Source of the DNA: CAVTQY01 sp963736975
Lineage (GTDB): Bacteria > Pseudomonadota > Alphaproteobacteria > Acetobacterales > Acetobacteraceae
Assembly (NCBI GenBank): GCA_963736975.1
Contig: CAVTQY010000002.1
Span: forward strand, 1,054,001 to 1,118,000
Length of the DNA stretch: 64,000 bases
Direction: 5' to 3'
Shown here: piece by piece, positions 34,466-43,217 of the stretch
Layout of the letters: each line of letters begins with the position of its first letter
Numbering within the stretch: the first letter of the stretch is position 1
Translations under genes and position numbers: made by a program
The notes under the pieces: generated by a model
The model's database searches: none
The model's input: only the letters and a program-made list of their open reading frames with translations
What the model was told of the DNA's origin: nothing

Positions 34466-35902
34466 ATGAACGAACCGCGCCTGATGATCCGAAACTTCCA
34501 GGACGTGCTCGGCTTCATCAATCGTTCGGACGAGCGGCGTCGGCAGGGCGCTGGCTTCATCGCTGTCCTGGCACTCGGCGGCATCTTCACCGACGCCTAT
34601 GACTTCACCAGCCTCGGCATCGGCGCCGTGCAGTTGCGCCAGCAATTTCACCTGGTACCGCTAGCGCTCGGCACGCTGACGGCGATCATGGCGCTGGGGG
34701 CGTTGTTCGGTGGCCTGTTCGGCGGCTACCTGACTGACCGGCTCGGCCGGTTCCGGATGTTCTTCGTCAACATGCTGCTGTTCGTTGTCGCCACGCTGGT
34801 CGCGGCTTTCGCGCCCGGCTACGGCGTGCTGCTGGCGGCGCGCTTCTTCATGGGCGTTGGCGTGGGCCTCGATTTCCCCGTAGCGATGGCCTTCATCGCC
34901 GAATACAACTCCGTGGAGCGCAAGGGCGGCCTGATCAACATGTGGCAGGCAGTCTGGTACATCGCCGGCTCGATCTGCTTCATCCTTGGCCTGATCATGT
35001 ATGGCCTCGGCGCCGGCGCGGACCTCTGGCGCTGGGCAGTCGGGTTCGGCGCCGTCCCCGCCTTCATCATCCTGGTGCTGCGCTTCTTCCTGATGGACGA
35101 AAGCCCGTTATGGGAGGCCGCGCGCGGCAATCTCGCCGCCGCTGCTCGCGTCCTGGAGCGCACCTATCACGTGCAAACCACGGTGGACCCGGCCGCACAG
35201 GCGCACTTCGTTGCACAGCGTACGCATGGCGAGTCCTGGTCGCTGTACAGGCAGATTTTTTCCCGCCGCTATCGGCTGCGTACGCTCCAGGCCTCCTTGA
35301 TCAGCGCCATGCAGAGCTGCGAATATTATGCGGTTGGCTTCTATCTCCCGAGCATTGCGCTCGTTTTGTTCGGTTCCGGCTTCGCCACCGCGCTCGCCGG
35401 CTCGCTGGTGTTCAACCTGTTCGGTATTGCCGGCGGTACGTTGCAGGCCGTGCTGACCAACCGCGTGGGCATCCGCCGGCTGGCGATGATCGGCTGCAGC
35501 ATCGTGATTGCCGCGTTGCTGATCATCGGCCTGTTCGGCCATAGTTTCCCGCCGCTCCTGGGCGCGGTGTTCATCGCACTGTTTATTTTTGGCCATTCAT
35601 TCGGGATCGGCTCGCAGGGCCTGACGCTCGCGGCGCTTTCTTTCCCGACCGAGATGCGTGGGGCTGCCAGCGGCTTCGCTCAGGCCATTACACGCATCGG
35701 CAGCATCATGGGGTTCTATTTCTTCCCGTTGTTGATCGCCGCTGTCGGCCTCTATTCCACGCTGCTCACACTGACCATCGTGCCGGCAATCGCGCTCACA
35801 GCCGTGCTGGCGATCAAATGGGACCCCACCGGCCGCGACGTGGACCAGGAGCATGGTGCCGATCTGGAATCCGCCCCGGCCGCGGTCACGGCAAACCGCT
35901 GA
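34466..35902 (+). CDS. MFS transporter, metabolite:proton symporter type
   Basis: This 478-aa protein has twelve spans with the sugar-porter/AAHS-type motif GGYLTDRLGRFRMF after span 2 and FMGVGVGLDFPVAMAFIAEY in span 4. The Asp in FTDAYDFTS of span 1 is typical of aromatic-acid or carboxylate symporters. I chose the ATG at 34466 because GAAGGAAAC sits at proper spacing; an ATG at 34451 would directly follow the previous stop. The 3' end overlaps the convergent debranching-enzyme gene by 17 bases. Confidence 0.88.
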   Translation: MNEPRLMIRNFQDVLGFINRSDERRRQGAGFIAVLALGGIFTDAYDFTSLGIGAVQLRQQFHLVPLALGTLTAIMALGALFGGLFGGYLTDRLGRFRMFFVNMLLFVVATLVAAFAPGYGVLLAARFFMGVGVGLDFPVAMAFIAEYNSVERKGGLINMWQAVWYIAGSICFILGLIMYGLGAGADLWRWAVGFGAVPAFIILVLRFFLMDESPLWEAARGNLAAAARVLERTYHVQTTVDPAAQAHFVAQRTHGESWSLYRQIFSRRYRLRTLQASLISAMQSCEYYAVGFYLPSIALVLFGSGFATALAGSLVFNLFGIAGGTLQAVLTNRVGIRRLAMIGCSIVIAALLIIGLFGHSFPPLLGAVFIALFIFGHSFGIGSQGLTLAALSFPTEMRGAASGFAQAITRIGSIMGFYFFPLLIAAVGLYSTLLTLTIVPAIALTAVLAIKWDPTGRDVDQEHGADLESAPAAVTANR

Positions 35903-38139
35903 TGGCCCCCTGGACGGCCGTCGTGAGCTGATCCTCGCTGACGATCGGTTGAGCCGGCCGATGAATATGCAGATTGCCGCTCTGCTCTATAGTTGCGCAC
36001 TCGGTCCTGCCTGAGCCGTCACGGTGAAACCGCAGGCTGACGCGTGCGCCGCCAACTCGGATGTTGTGCATTGTCAGCTCCGGCAACCATTCCGGCAGAT
36101 CGGGATCGACGATTATTGTTTTCAACGGCGCCAGCGGGATCAGCCCGAGCATCGTGTTTACCAGAGACACGATCGCGCTTGCTGACCAGGCCTGCGGCGC
36201 GCAGGCGCCGGGATAGATGCCGGGATGCGGATGGCGGCGGTCACGCGGATGCCCTCCGAACACCTCGGGCAGGCGATCGAGGTGGAACAACTCGGTAGCG
36301 TCGAACAGTGCCCGCGCCAGTCGATGCAGCGAGTCCGTAAAGCCGTAGCGCTTCATGCCGAAACCGATCAGCGCATTCTCGAACGGCCAGACGGTCCCGA
36401 GATGGTAGGCCGAAGGATTGTAAGCTGGATGGCGGCTCGATAGGGTGCGGATGCCCCAACCGGTGAACATGTCGGGCGCCATCAGACGCTCGACCACGGC
36501 TTCAGCCTTATCAGCGTCCACGATGCCGTAGCCGAGACAAGCGCCGGGATTGGAGGCGAGGCTTCGTACCAGCCGTTTTTGGGGGTCGAGCGCCAGGCCG
36601 AAGAATTTATCCTCTGGCACCCAGAACCGCTCGTTAAACCGCCGCTTCAGGCTGGCGGCTTGTTGCAACAGATCGTCGCAGCGCGCATGTTCGCCCACAG
36701 CCGCGAAAGCCACAGCGATGGCGTGCTTGGCTGCATAATACAGGCCTTGTATTTCGGCTACTGCGATCGGGTTCGGCACCATGCGGCCATCCTCGTAGAG
36801 AATGCCTTCATCGGAATCTTTCCAGCCCTGGTTCTTGATGCCCTGATCGCCGGCCTTGGTCTGGTATTCGTACAAACCGTCGCCATCAGCATCGCCGTCG
36901 CGGTCCATCCATTCGAGCGTGGCAAGCGCCTTGTCGCGCATCGACCGGAAGAAGTCCGTGTCGCCTGAATAGGCAAGGTCGAGCGCCAGTCCGAGCAGAA
37001 ACAGGCCGGAGGCTGAGTAATCGCCATAGTAATGCAGAAACGGCTGGTGGCCGAGCAAAGCGAGCGGGCTGAGCTGGCGCTGGTGCAGGACCTTGCCGGG
37101 CTCGGCGTCGAACCGGTCGTCATAGTCCCGCGCGTTCCACCGCCCGACCAGGCGCAGCGTGCCCCGCAACGTCGCCGGGTTGAGCAAGGCCGATTGCCAC
37201 GATGCCACCAATGCATCACGCCCAAACAGCCCGGTGTAGTTGGGAATGCCGGCGGCAGGTGTAAATCGCTCTTCGCCTTCGCCGTCCAGCAAATGGAGTG
37301 AGCCGAGATCAGCGGCGGCCCGGTCCCATGCCGCCTGCACCCTTGGTTCAGCCGCGTCCAGTGTCGCGCAGCCTTCTTTCCACGCTCGGCGCACCTGCTC
37401 AGGCGCATCGTCCCTGGGTTCGCCGTCCGTTGCGTAGAAGGGTTCGATTGTTTCGCCGAGAAACACCGGCACGATGTCGATGGCGAGGTTTTGCGTCTGT
37501 TGCGGCGCGAGGGCGACTGTACAGGAGACCATGCCCAGGCCTTCGACGAAGGCGCCGGGGCCGGAGAAACGCAAAATCGTACGATGCGCGAGCTTGGGAT
37601 GAAGATAGCGGAACTCCAGCTCTCCGCCTTCTTTGCGGTTTGTCCAAACCGGCACGATTGGTGCGGTCTGCTGGCGGCTGCCGCGCTGCACCTCGGCTTC
37701 GTCGGCGAAGTCGGCTGCCAGTTCCCAAGAAAGGGTGACGTTTGCCTCCGCCACGCCGTGATTGGCTACGTGGATATCCTGGTGCAATCCGTTCCCTACA
37801 TAGCTGTTGACCTGGACCGCGATGGCCGTGCGCGCGATCTCCCCGCCTGAACTCGTGGCCGGGAGGCCCTGCCGTTTCACCGGCCGGCGACGGGGCGAGG
37901 TGGTAGGAGATCAACGAATGCGGCTCGACGGGGTTGGCCGAGACGAAGGCTGGCTGCTCGCCGCCGACCTTCATCACGAGCCGGGAGAGGAAGCGCGTGC
38001 GCCGGAAAAACAAGCCCTCTCGATCCGATTTCATCATCCCTTTGCTGTCCAGCACGAGGACCGTATGGCCGCGATACGCCGAGAGTTCGCCAGGCCGCAG
38101 CCAATAGCAGTTGACGTCCGTTCGGGCCTTTCCGCGCAT
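35886..38139 (-). pseudogene. Glycogen debranching-type amylo-alpha-1,6-glucosidase, frameshifted
   Basis: Two overlapping frames give one protein of about 750 aa. The N-terminal frame (start 38139) encodes the GDE N-terminal domain (VLVLDSKGMMKSDREGLFFRRTRFLSRL, then EPHSLISYHLAPS). The C-terminal frame encodes the rest of that domain and the six-hairpin glucosidase domain (GIPNYTGLFGRDALVASWQSAL, KNQGWKDSDEGI, LGTVWPFENALIGFG, ACAPQAWSASAI). The join needs a single-base correction at about 37850-37880. Such enzymes trim alpha-1,6 branches in glycogen or trehalose-related pathways. Without the error the gene would look intact. Confidence 0.8.
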
Positions 38140-38505
38140 CTTCTCGATCCCCTGCCGTCAGGGACGAAACGGTATGCCGGGGATTTGGTTCACGCGGGCA
38201 TTTGCGTGCCTCCCACGCGCGCCGAGGCCGAAGACTTGCGGGCGATGTGCAATTGGAGCTGTAGGAGCTGCCGGTCGTCCATACGTTGCGGCGCCCGCTG
38301 GCGCAGCTCGCCCGCGGGCCGACCGTCCAATACGGTTGCCGCGGATATCGTGCGTCGGTAGCGCGGACGCTGGAACGCAAGTTGGCCGGCGGTCCGGCGG
38401 TTGCCCCCGCGCGCGCCTGTCCGCGCTCAGGCTGCTGGCGCGGACGGCGGGTCTGTGGTTTCGGCGGGCGTTGGGCCGCAGGTAATCACGCCGCCGGTCG
38501 CACGC
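38140..38505. other. Gene-free stretch between two decayed genes
   Basis: No convincing gene is seen. A minus-strand frame runs through it from the M20 remnant, but its composition (Arg/Pro/Ala-rich, no motif) looks like read-through of non-coding DNA. It may hold the lost C-terminus of the M20 gene. Confidence 0.5.
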
Positions 38506-39113
38506 ATCATCGGAATGCATGACAGCGATCGATCCCGGGCCGAAAATCACTGTCGGCGTGTTGCCGTACTCGTTCAGGAGCCTGGTGTCGGCGGCACCCT
38601 GCCGGCCGCTCATTTCCGGGCGGCGCCCGGTCACCTCCCGATAGTTGCGGGCGACAGTGGTTACGATCGGATGATCCTGCGGAATCTCGGATGCCCGCGC
38701 GTCGTGGCCGACGAACCGGACTTTCGGCGAATGCTCTCGCATCCACGGATCCTCCGCGGCAGCGCGCACGATCCAATCCACCAGGCGTTGCTTGACGCCT
38801 TCATGATCTTCGCCGGGAACTGTTGCCATGCTGCCTTTGAGAAGACCGGTGGCCGGGAAGGCGCTCGGGCAACTGCCGGCCTGAAAACTGCCGATCGCGC
38901 AGGGGATTGCGTCGCTATGCGCGCCGATACATCGGATGGCTCACCGCCGCCACGCGTTCGGCTTCGAGCGCGGCCACCGCCTGCGTGATCCTGTAGCCGA
39001 GCTCGATCCCGCTGACGCCTTATCGCCTTGTCCTAGTCAGCCTCGATCTGCGCGAGAATTCGGCGGCTGATCTCGGATGGGGTGTCACCGGTCCTTCTTC
39101 GGAGCTCTGTCAT
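38506..39113 (-). pseudogene. Decayed M20 family metallopeptidase (ArgE/DapE type)
   Basis: The start (MTELRRRTGDTPSEISRRILAQIEAD) is followed by a stop near 39037. A middle fragment reads TQAVAALEAERVAAVSHPMY, then after a large deletion the C-terminal block VPGEDHEGVKQRLVDWI, DPWMREHSPKVRF, IVTTVARNYREVTGRRPE, and NTPTVIFGPGSIAVMHSDD. The catalytic metal-binding centre between these pieces is gone. The order downstream of dpaL mirrors the dpaL-M20 pairing known from ygeX-ygeY of E. coli. Confidence 0.75.
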
Positions 39114-39114
39114 C

Positions 39115-40302
39115 TTATGCAACGGCACCGACCAGTTCGCGATAAAGGACAGGATCGGTTGCGCCCTCGCTGCCGATCAGCAGCACGTTCGAGCTTTCGG
39201 TCAGTTCGAGATGCTGCCGGAGCGCCGGAGCGCCGGCGGTGGCGATCAGTGCCGCCAGCCCCGCGGTCGCCAACTCCCCGGCGATGATCGGTTCCGCGCT
39301 TGCCTGTCCGCGGCCGAGCATCCGCATCGCCTCGATCGCCGGCGCATCGTCGATGGTGAGGAAGAAGCGTGCGCCTTTGCTTAGGATGCGCCAGGCCTCG
39401 GTGGAGACTTCTCCGCAGGACAATCCCGCCATGACGGTGGAGAGATCTCCGGAAGCGGGCGTCAGGCGCCCGTTCAACGCGGACTGAAACAGGCAGTCGG
39501 CGCGTTCGGGTTCGACCACGACGGTGATCGGCGCGTCGCGTTCCATCGCTTCCCATAAATGGGCGCAAACCGCCGCCGCAAGCCCACCGACGCCGCCTTG
39601 CACGAAGACATGGGTAAGTCGCGATGCGCCGGCAGCCTGCAGTTGCCGCAGCGCCTCGATCAACATCACCGCGTAGCCCTGCATCACGTCGCGGGGAATT
39701 GTTTCATATCCAGGCCAGGAGGTGTCGGAGATCAGCTCCCAGCCATTCCGCGCCGCTGAGTGCGCCGCTTCGCGCACCGAATCATCATAATTGCCGGCGA
39801 CGCGCACGATCTCCGCGCTATAGGCGCGGATCGCGTCCTCACGGCCCCGGCTCACGTCGCGGTGCAGGAAGATCACGCAACGACAGCCGAAGACCTGGGC
39901 GCCGGCGGCCACCGAGCGCCCATGATTGCCATCTGTTGCACAGGTAACCGTAATCTGACGGGCATGATCGCGAGCATCGCCGTGGATCAGCTCGGGCAGC
40001 GTCATCGGTCGGCCAACTCGCTCGCTGAGCCTGCATTGCAACAGACGCGCCACGGCATACGCTCCACCCAGCGCTTTGAAGCTACCGAGACCGAAGCGGC
40101 CGGCTTCATCCTTGTACCAAATCTCGCCGAGACGCGCCGCGGTGGTGATACGATCGAGCCGCCGCAGCGGCGTCGGCGCATAGAGCGGACACGCGGAAAT
40201 CGCCGCGAAAGCTTCGGCCGCACGTTCATGCGACAGCACGTCCTGGAGGGGATACGGCGGCAGACTTCGCGCTGCCGGATTCTCGATTAGCCTGATGCCC
40301 AC
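39115..40302 (-). CDS. dpaL: Diaminopropionate ammonia-lyase
   Basis: This 395-aa fold-type II PLP enzyme splits 2,3-diaminopropionate into pyruvate and two ammonia. The PLP Lys lies in FGLGSFKALGGAYAV (about residue 76). TCATDGNHGRSVAAGA is the Asn loop, and FVQGGVGGLAAAV the Gly-rich phosphate loop. A GTG start at 40302 is preceded by AGGAGG at ideal spacing. The following M20 gene is decayed, so the enzyme may now stand alone. Confidence 0.92.
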   Translation of the reverse strand: MGIRLIENPAARSLPPYPLQDVLSHERAAEAFAAISACPLYAPTPLRRLDRITTAARLGEIWYKDEAGRFGLGSFKALGGAYAVARLLQCRLSERVGRPMTLPELIHGDARDHARQITVTCATDGNHGRSVAAGAQVFGCRCVIFLHRDVSRGREDAIRAYSAEIVRVAGNYDDSVREAAHSAARNGWELISDTSWPGYETIPRDVMQGYAVMLIEALRQLQAAGASRLTHVFVQGGVGGLAAAVCAHLWEAMERDAPITVVVEPERADCLFQSALNGRLTPASGDLSTVMAGLSCGEVSTEAWRILSKGARFFLTIDDAPAIEAMRMLGRGQASAEPIIAGELATAGLAALIATAGAPALRQHLELTESSNVLLIGSEGATDPVLYRELVGAVA

Positions 40303-40320
40303 GCCGCCTCCTGCTGTCGT

Positions 40321-40485
40321 TCAGTGCTGCCGGAAATGTGGCAGGATCTCGCGCGCGATGGTAGCAATCTGTTGTGATCGCCACTGCTGCGCCCAGCATA
40401 CCCCTCCAAGCCGACGAATCGGCGCTTCCGGCTCAGCGAATCGTACTTCCGCAAGCTTGGGAATCTGCCAGAGAGTCGAGTTCAA
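40321..40485 (-). pseudogene. Possible C-terminal gene fragment, 54 codons
   Basis: A minus-strand frame from a TTG at 40485 ends with WRSQQIATIAREILPHFRQH, which resembles the C-terminal helix of LLM-class flavin monooxygenases. It has protein-like composition, no good ribosome-binding site and a stop just upstream, so it is more likely a leftover than a gene. Confidence 0.3.
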
Positions 40486-40571
40486 CGGCCGCTGGTATTA
40501 TACGGATAGCACGAGGCAATGAGTCGCCTTGTTGTTGTCGCGAGTATGTAGGCAAGTCGAACGGCCCCCGT

Positions 40572-40618
40572 GCCGCGGGGGCTGGATCGCCACGCCCCCT
40601 TTCGGGGGTTCGCGATGA
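40572..40618. repeat. GC-rich intergenic hairpin
   Basis: The stretch contains GCGGGGGCTGG, GCCCCCTTTCGGGGG and the tail TTCGCGATGACA. The CCCCC-TTTC-GGGGG part is a perfect stem. It lies just after the FAD/GcvT gene stop and may terminate that transcript. Confidence 0.5.
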
Positions 40619-40622
40619 CATC

Positions 40623-43064
40623 TCACGATCTGCCGCCGTTGTAGAATGGCTCCAGAGAGGCGCGCACCGGCACGGTTTCGCTGCCGGCATCCAGCGCAAA
40701 CCGCCGGTTGGCAAGCCAGGCTGCGTCGATCGCCGCATCCTTCGAACGCACCCAGCCGAGGGCCACCACGCCGCCGAGACTGTAGCCATAGGCGGCCGAC
40801 GTGATTTCGCCCATCGCATCGTCGCCGCTGACGATCAGCTCGCCGCCCCAGGCAGTGGGTGCGTCAGCGTCGGTCGCGAGAAAGGCGACTAGCCGGCGGC
40901 GCAGCGGTGTTTCCGCCTGGCGCAGCAGCGCATCGCGTCCGATGAAGCCGGTGCTCTTCCCTAGCCTGACCGCGAAACCGAGTCCGGCTTCCCATGGCGT
41001 GTCGTCAGGGGTGATGTCGCGGCCCCAGGCCCGGTACGCCTTCTCCAGCCGAAGCGAATCGATCGCGTAATAGCCGCCGTCGCGCAACCCGAAGGGCTCG
41101 CCGGCGGCGATGAGCGTGTCATAGACGACCGCCGCCAGCTCGGAGGGCACGTAGAGCTCCCAGCCGAGCCCGCCCATATAGCTGCGGCGGGCCGCCCAGC
41201 ATGTGGCATAGCCGATGCCGATCTCGCGCACGGCACCGAACGGAAAGGCCCGCGCGTCCAGCGCTGCGTCGCTGACTTCGCTCAGCAGTGCGCGCGACCG
41301 CGGCCCCATCACGCCGATCACCGCATAGGCCGAGCTGACATCGGTCAGCACGGCGCGGGCGTCGTCAGGCATATGGCCGCGAATCCAATGCGCGTCGCGG
41401 ACCGCCTGCGCCGTGCCGGTGAGCAGCAGGAAGGCGTCTTCGGCCAGGCGCGCGACGGTGAGATCGCTCTCGAAACCGCCGCGCTGGTTGAGCATTGGCG
41501 TATAGACGCTGTGGCCGACGGGGATCGCCGCGTCATTGGCGCAGAGATGCTGCAGGACGCGCTCGGCGTCACGTCCTTGCAGCAGCAGCTTGGCGAAGGA
41601 GGTCAGGTCGAACAGGGCGACCGCCTCGCGGCAGGCACGGTGCTCCTCGGCGACGGTGGCGAACCAGTTCTGCCGGCCGAAGGAATAGGCGAGCTCGCGC
41701 GGCGCCCCGGCGGTCGCGAACCAGTTCGCGCGTTCCCAGCCCGCCTTGGAGCCGAACACCGCGCCCCTGGCGGCGAGGCGGTCGTACAGCGGCGAGCGGC
41801 GCAGCGGGCGCGCGGTGGTCAGCTCCCGATTCGGCCAGGGTATGGCGTAGTGCAGGCCGAGCGTCTCGGTCACGCGCTGCCGCAGCCAGCGCTGGTTGCC
41901 GTTGAAACGAGCGAACCGGCGGATATCCACTGGCCACAGATCCTGCGTAGGCTCGCCGGCCAGCATCCATTCGGCCAGCGCGCGCCCGGCGCCGCCGGCC
42001 CCGGCGATGCCCATGGAATTGAACCCGGCGGCGACGAAGACGCCGCGCGTCTCCGGCGCCTCGCCGAGGATGAAATGACCATCCGACGTGAAACTTTCAG
42101 GGCCGTTGAGGAAGGTCCTGATCTCGGCGGTTTCCAGTGCCGGCACGCGGATGAGGGCGTTCCGCATCAGGATATCGAACTGCTCCCAGTCGTCAGGCAG
42201 CAACTGGAACTCGAAATGCTCGGGAATGCCGTCCATGCCCCAAGGCTTGGCGCTCGGTTCGAAGCCGCCCATCAAGAGACCGCCGACCTCTTCCTTGACG
42301 TAGATATAGCCGTCCGGATCACGCAGCACCGGCAGATCGGGATGCACGCCGTCGATGCGGCCGGTGACGATGTACATGTGCTCGGCGGAATGCAGCGGGA
42401 CAGTAACGCCGCACATCTGCCCGACCGCGCGCGACCATTGTCCGGCGCAGATCGCCAGTTGGTCGCAGGCGATACGACAAGCGGGCGTTTGCACCGCGCG
42501 CACGCGCCCGGCTCCGCACTCAATGCCGGTGACCCGGGTCTGTTCGAAAATCCGCGCGCCGCGATCGCGGGCGCCGCGCGCCAGCGACTGGGTTACGTCG
42601 GCGGGATTGGCCTTGCCGTCGCCCGGCAGCCACACCGCGCCGTGCAGATCGTCGGTGCGGAGCAGCGGCCATTTGCCGCCGGCCTCGGCCGGCGTCAGCA
42701 ACTCAACGGCCACGCCCTGCACGCGCGCCGCCGCGGCGGTGCGCCGAAGCTGCGTCATCCGCTCCGCGGTGCGGGCGACGGAGATCGAGCCGCATTGTTT
42801 CCAGCCGGTGGCAAGGCCGGTCTCCGCCTCCAGCGCGGCATAGAGTTCGGCGGAGGCGCGGACCAGCCGGGTGAGGCTGGCATGGGAGCGCAATTGCCCG
42901 ACCAGGCCGGCGGCGTGCCAGGTGGTGCCGCAGGACAGCCGGCCCTGCTCGAGCAGAACCACATCCGGGCAGCCGATGCGGGTGAGATGATAGGCGAGCG
43001 AGCAGCCGATGATGCCGCCACCGATGATGACGATCCTGGCCTGGGTCGGGAGTGCGTCGGTCAT
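40623..43064 (-). CDS. FAD-dependent oxidoreductase with GcvT-type C-terminal domain (dimethylglycine/sarcosine dehydrogenase-like)
   Basis: This 813-aa protein has an N-terminal FAD Rossmann motif (IVIIGGGIIGCSLAYHL) and TTWHAAGLVGQ, whose His is the site of covalent FAD in dimethylglycine dehydrogenase relatives. The FAD oxidase domain extends to about 400, then come the FAO_M and GcvT folate-binding domains (ALFDLTSFAKLLLQG; SLRLEKAYRAWGRDITPDDTPWEAGLGFAV). Such enzymes oxidise N-methyl groups and pass the one-carbon unit to tetrahydrofolate. The ATG at 43064 fits a promoter at 43091-43118; an ATG at 43118 lies inside that promoter. It is downstream of the DeoR gene, beside the phosphonate cluster. 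Confidence 0.9.
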   Translation of the reverse strand: MTDALPTQARIVIIGGGIIGCSLAYHLTRIGCPDVVLLEQGRLSCGTTWHAAGLVGQLRSHASLTRLVRASAELYAALEAETGLATGWKQCGSISVARTAERMTQLRRTAAAARVQGVAVELLTPAEAGGKWPLLRTDDLHGAVWLPGDGKANPADVTQSLARGARDRGARIFEQTRVTGIECGAGRVRAVQTPACRIACDQLAICAGQWSRAVGQMCGVTVPLHSAEHMYIVTGRIDGVHPDLPVLRDPDGYIYVKEEVGGLLMGGFEPSAKPWGMDGIPEHFEFQLLPDDWEQFDILMRNALIRVPALETAEIRTFLNGPESFTSDGHFILGEAPETRGVFVAAGFNSMGIAGAGGAGRALAEWMLAGEPTQDLWPVDIRRFARFNGNQRWLRQRVTETLGLHYAIPWPNRELTTARPLRRSPLYDRLAARGAVFGSKAGWERANWFATAGAPRELAYSFGRQNWFATVAEEHRACREAVALFDLTSFAKLLLQGRDAERVLQHLCANDAAIPVGHSVYTPMLNQRGGFESDLTVARLAEDAFLLLTGTAQAVRDAHWIRGHMPDDARAVLTDVSSAYAVIGVMGPRSRALLSEVSDAALDARAFPFGAVREIGIGYATCWAARRSYMGGLGWELYVPSELAAVVYDTLIAAGEPFGLRDGGYYAIDSLRLEKAYRAWGRDITPDDTPWEAGLGFAVRLGKSTGFIGRDALLRQAETPLRRRLVAFLATDADAPTAWGGELIVSGDDAMGEITSAAYGYSLGGVVALGWVRSKDAAIDAAWLANRRFALDAGSETVPVRASLEPFYNGGRS

Positions 43065-43090
43065 GCTGATGCCATCGGGTGTGAGGGGGC

Positions 43091-43127
43091 AGTTTAGGGT
43101 TCTTCGGGCAAAATGCAATATTTTGCC
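43091..43127 (-). promoter_or_regulatory. Promoter with overlapping inverted-repeat operator
   Basis: On the minus strand, TTGCAT (43113-43118) and TAAACT (43091-43096) are spaced by 16 bases, a sigma70-like promoter with a start near 43084. Over the -35 box lies a perfect inverted repeat, GGCAAAAT (43107-43114) and ATTTTGCC (43120-43127), with a 5-base centre. A repressor bound there would block transcription; the DeoR-type protein encoded next door is the obvious candidate. Confidence 0.6.
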
Positions 43128-43140
43128 ACATCGCGGCTCG

Positions 43141-43200
43141 CCCTCACCGGGCTCGCTTTCGCGAGCCGCCTCTCCCGCACGGCGGGGAGAGGTGAAGGGG
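43141..43200. repeat. REP-like intergenic element, copy 2
   Basis: It starts CCCTCACC, then GGCTCGCTTTCGCGAGCC forms a perfect stem, followed by CTCTCCCGC...GCGGGGAGAG and GTGAAGGGG. It separates the FAD/GcvT promoter from the end of the DeoR gene and could end the DeoR transcript. Confidence 0.7.
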
Positions 43201-43217
43201 CGTTGCGATTCTAGCCG

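Noticed and set aside
40295..40522. 75-codon plus-strand frame ending RWYYTDSTRQ
   Set aside because: It is Cys/Arg-rich without a ribosome-binding site and overlaps the start of dpaL and a more protein-like minus-strand fragment.
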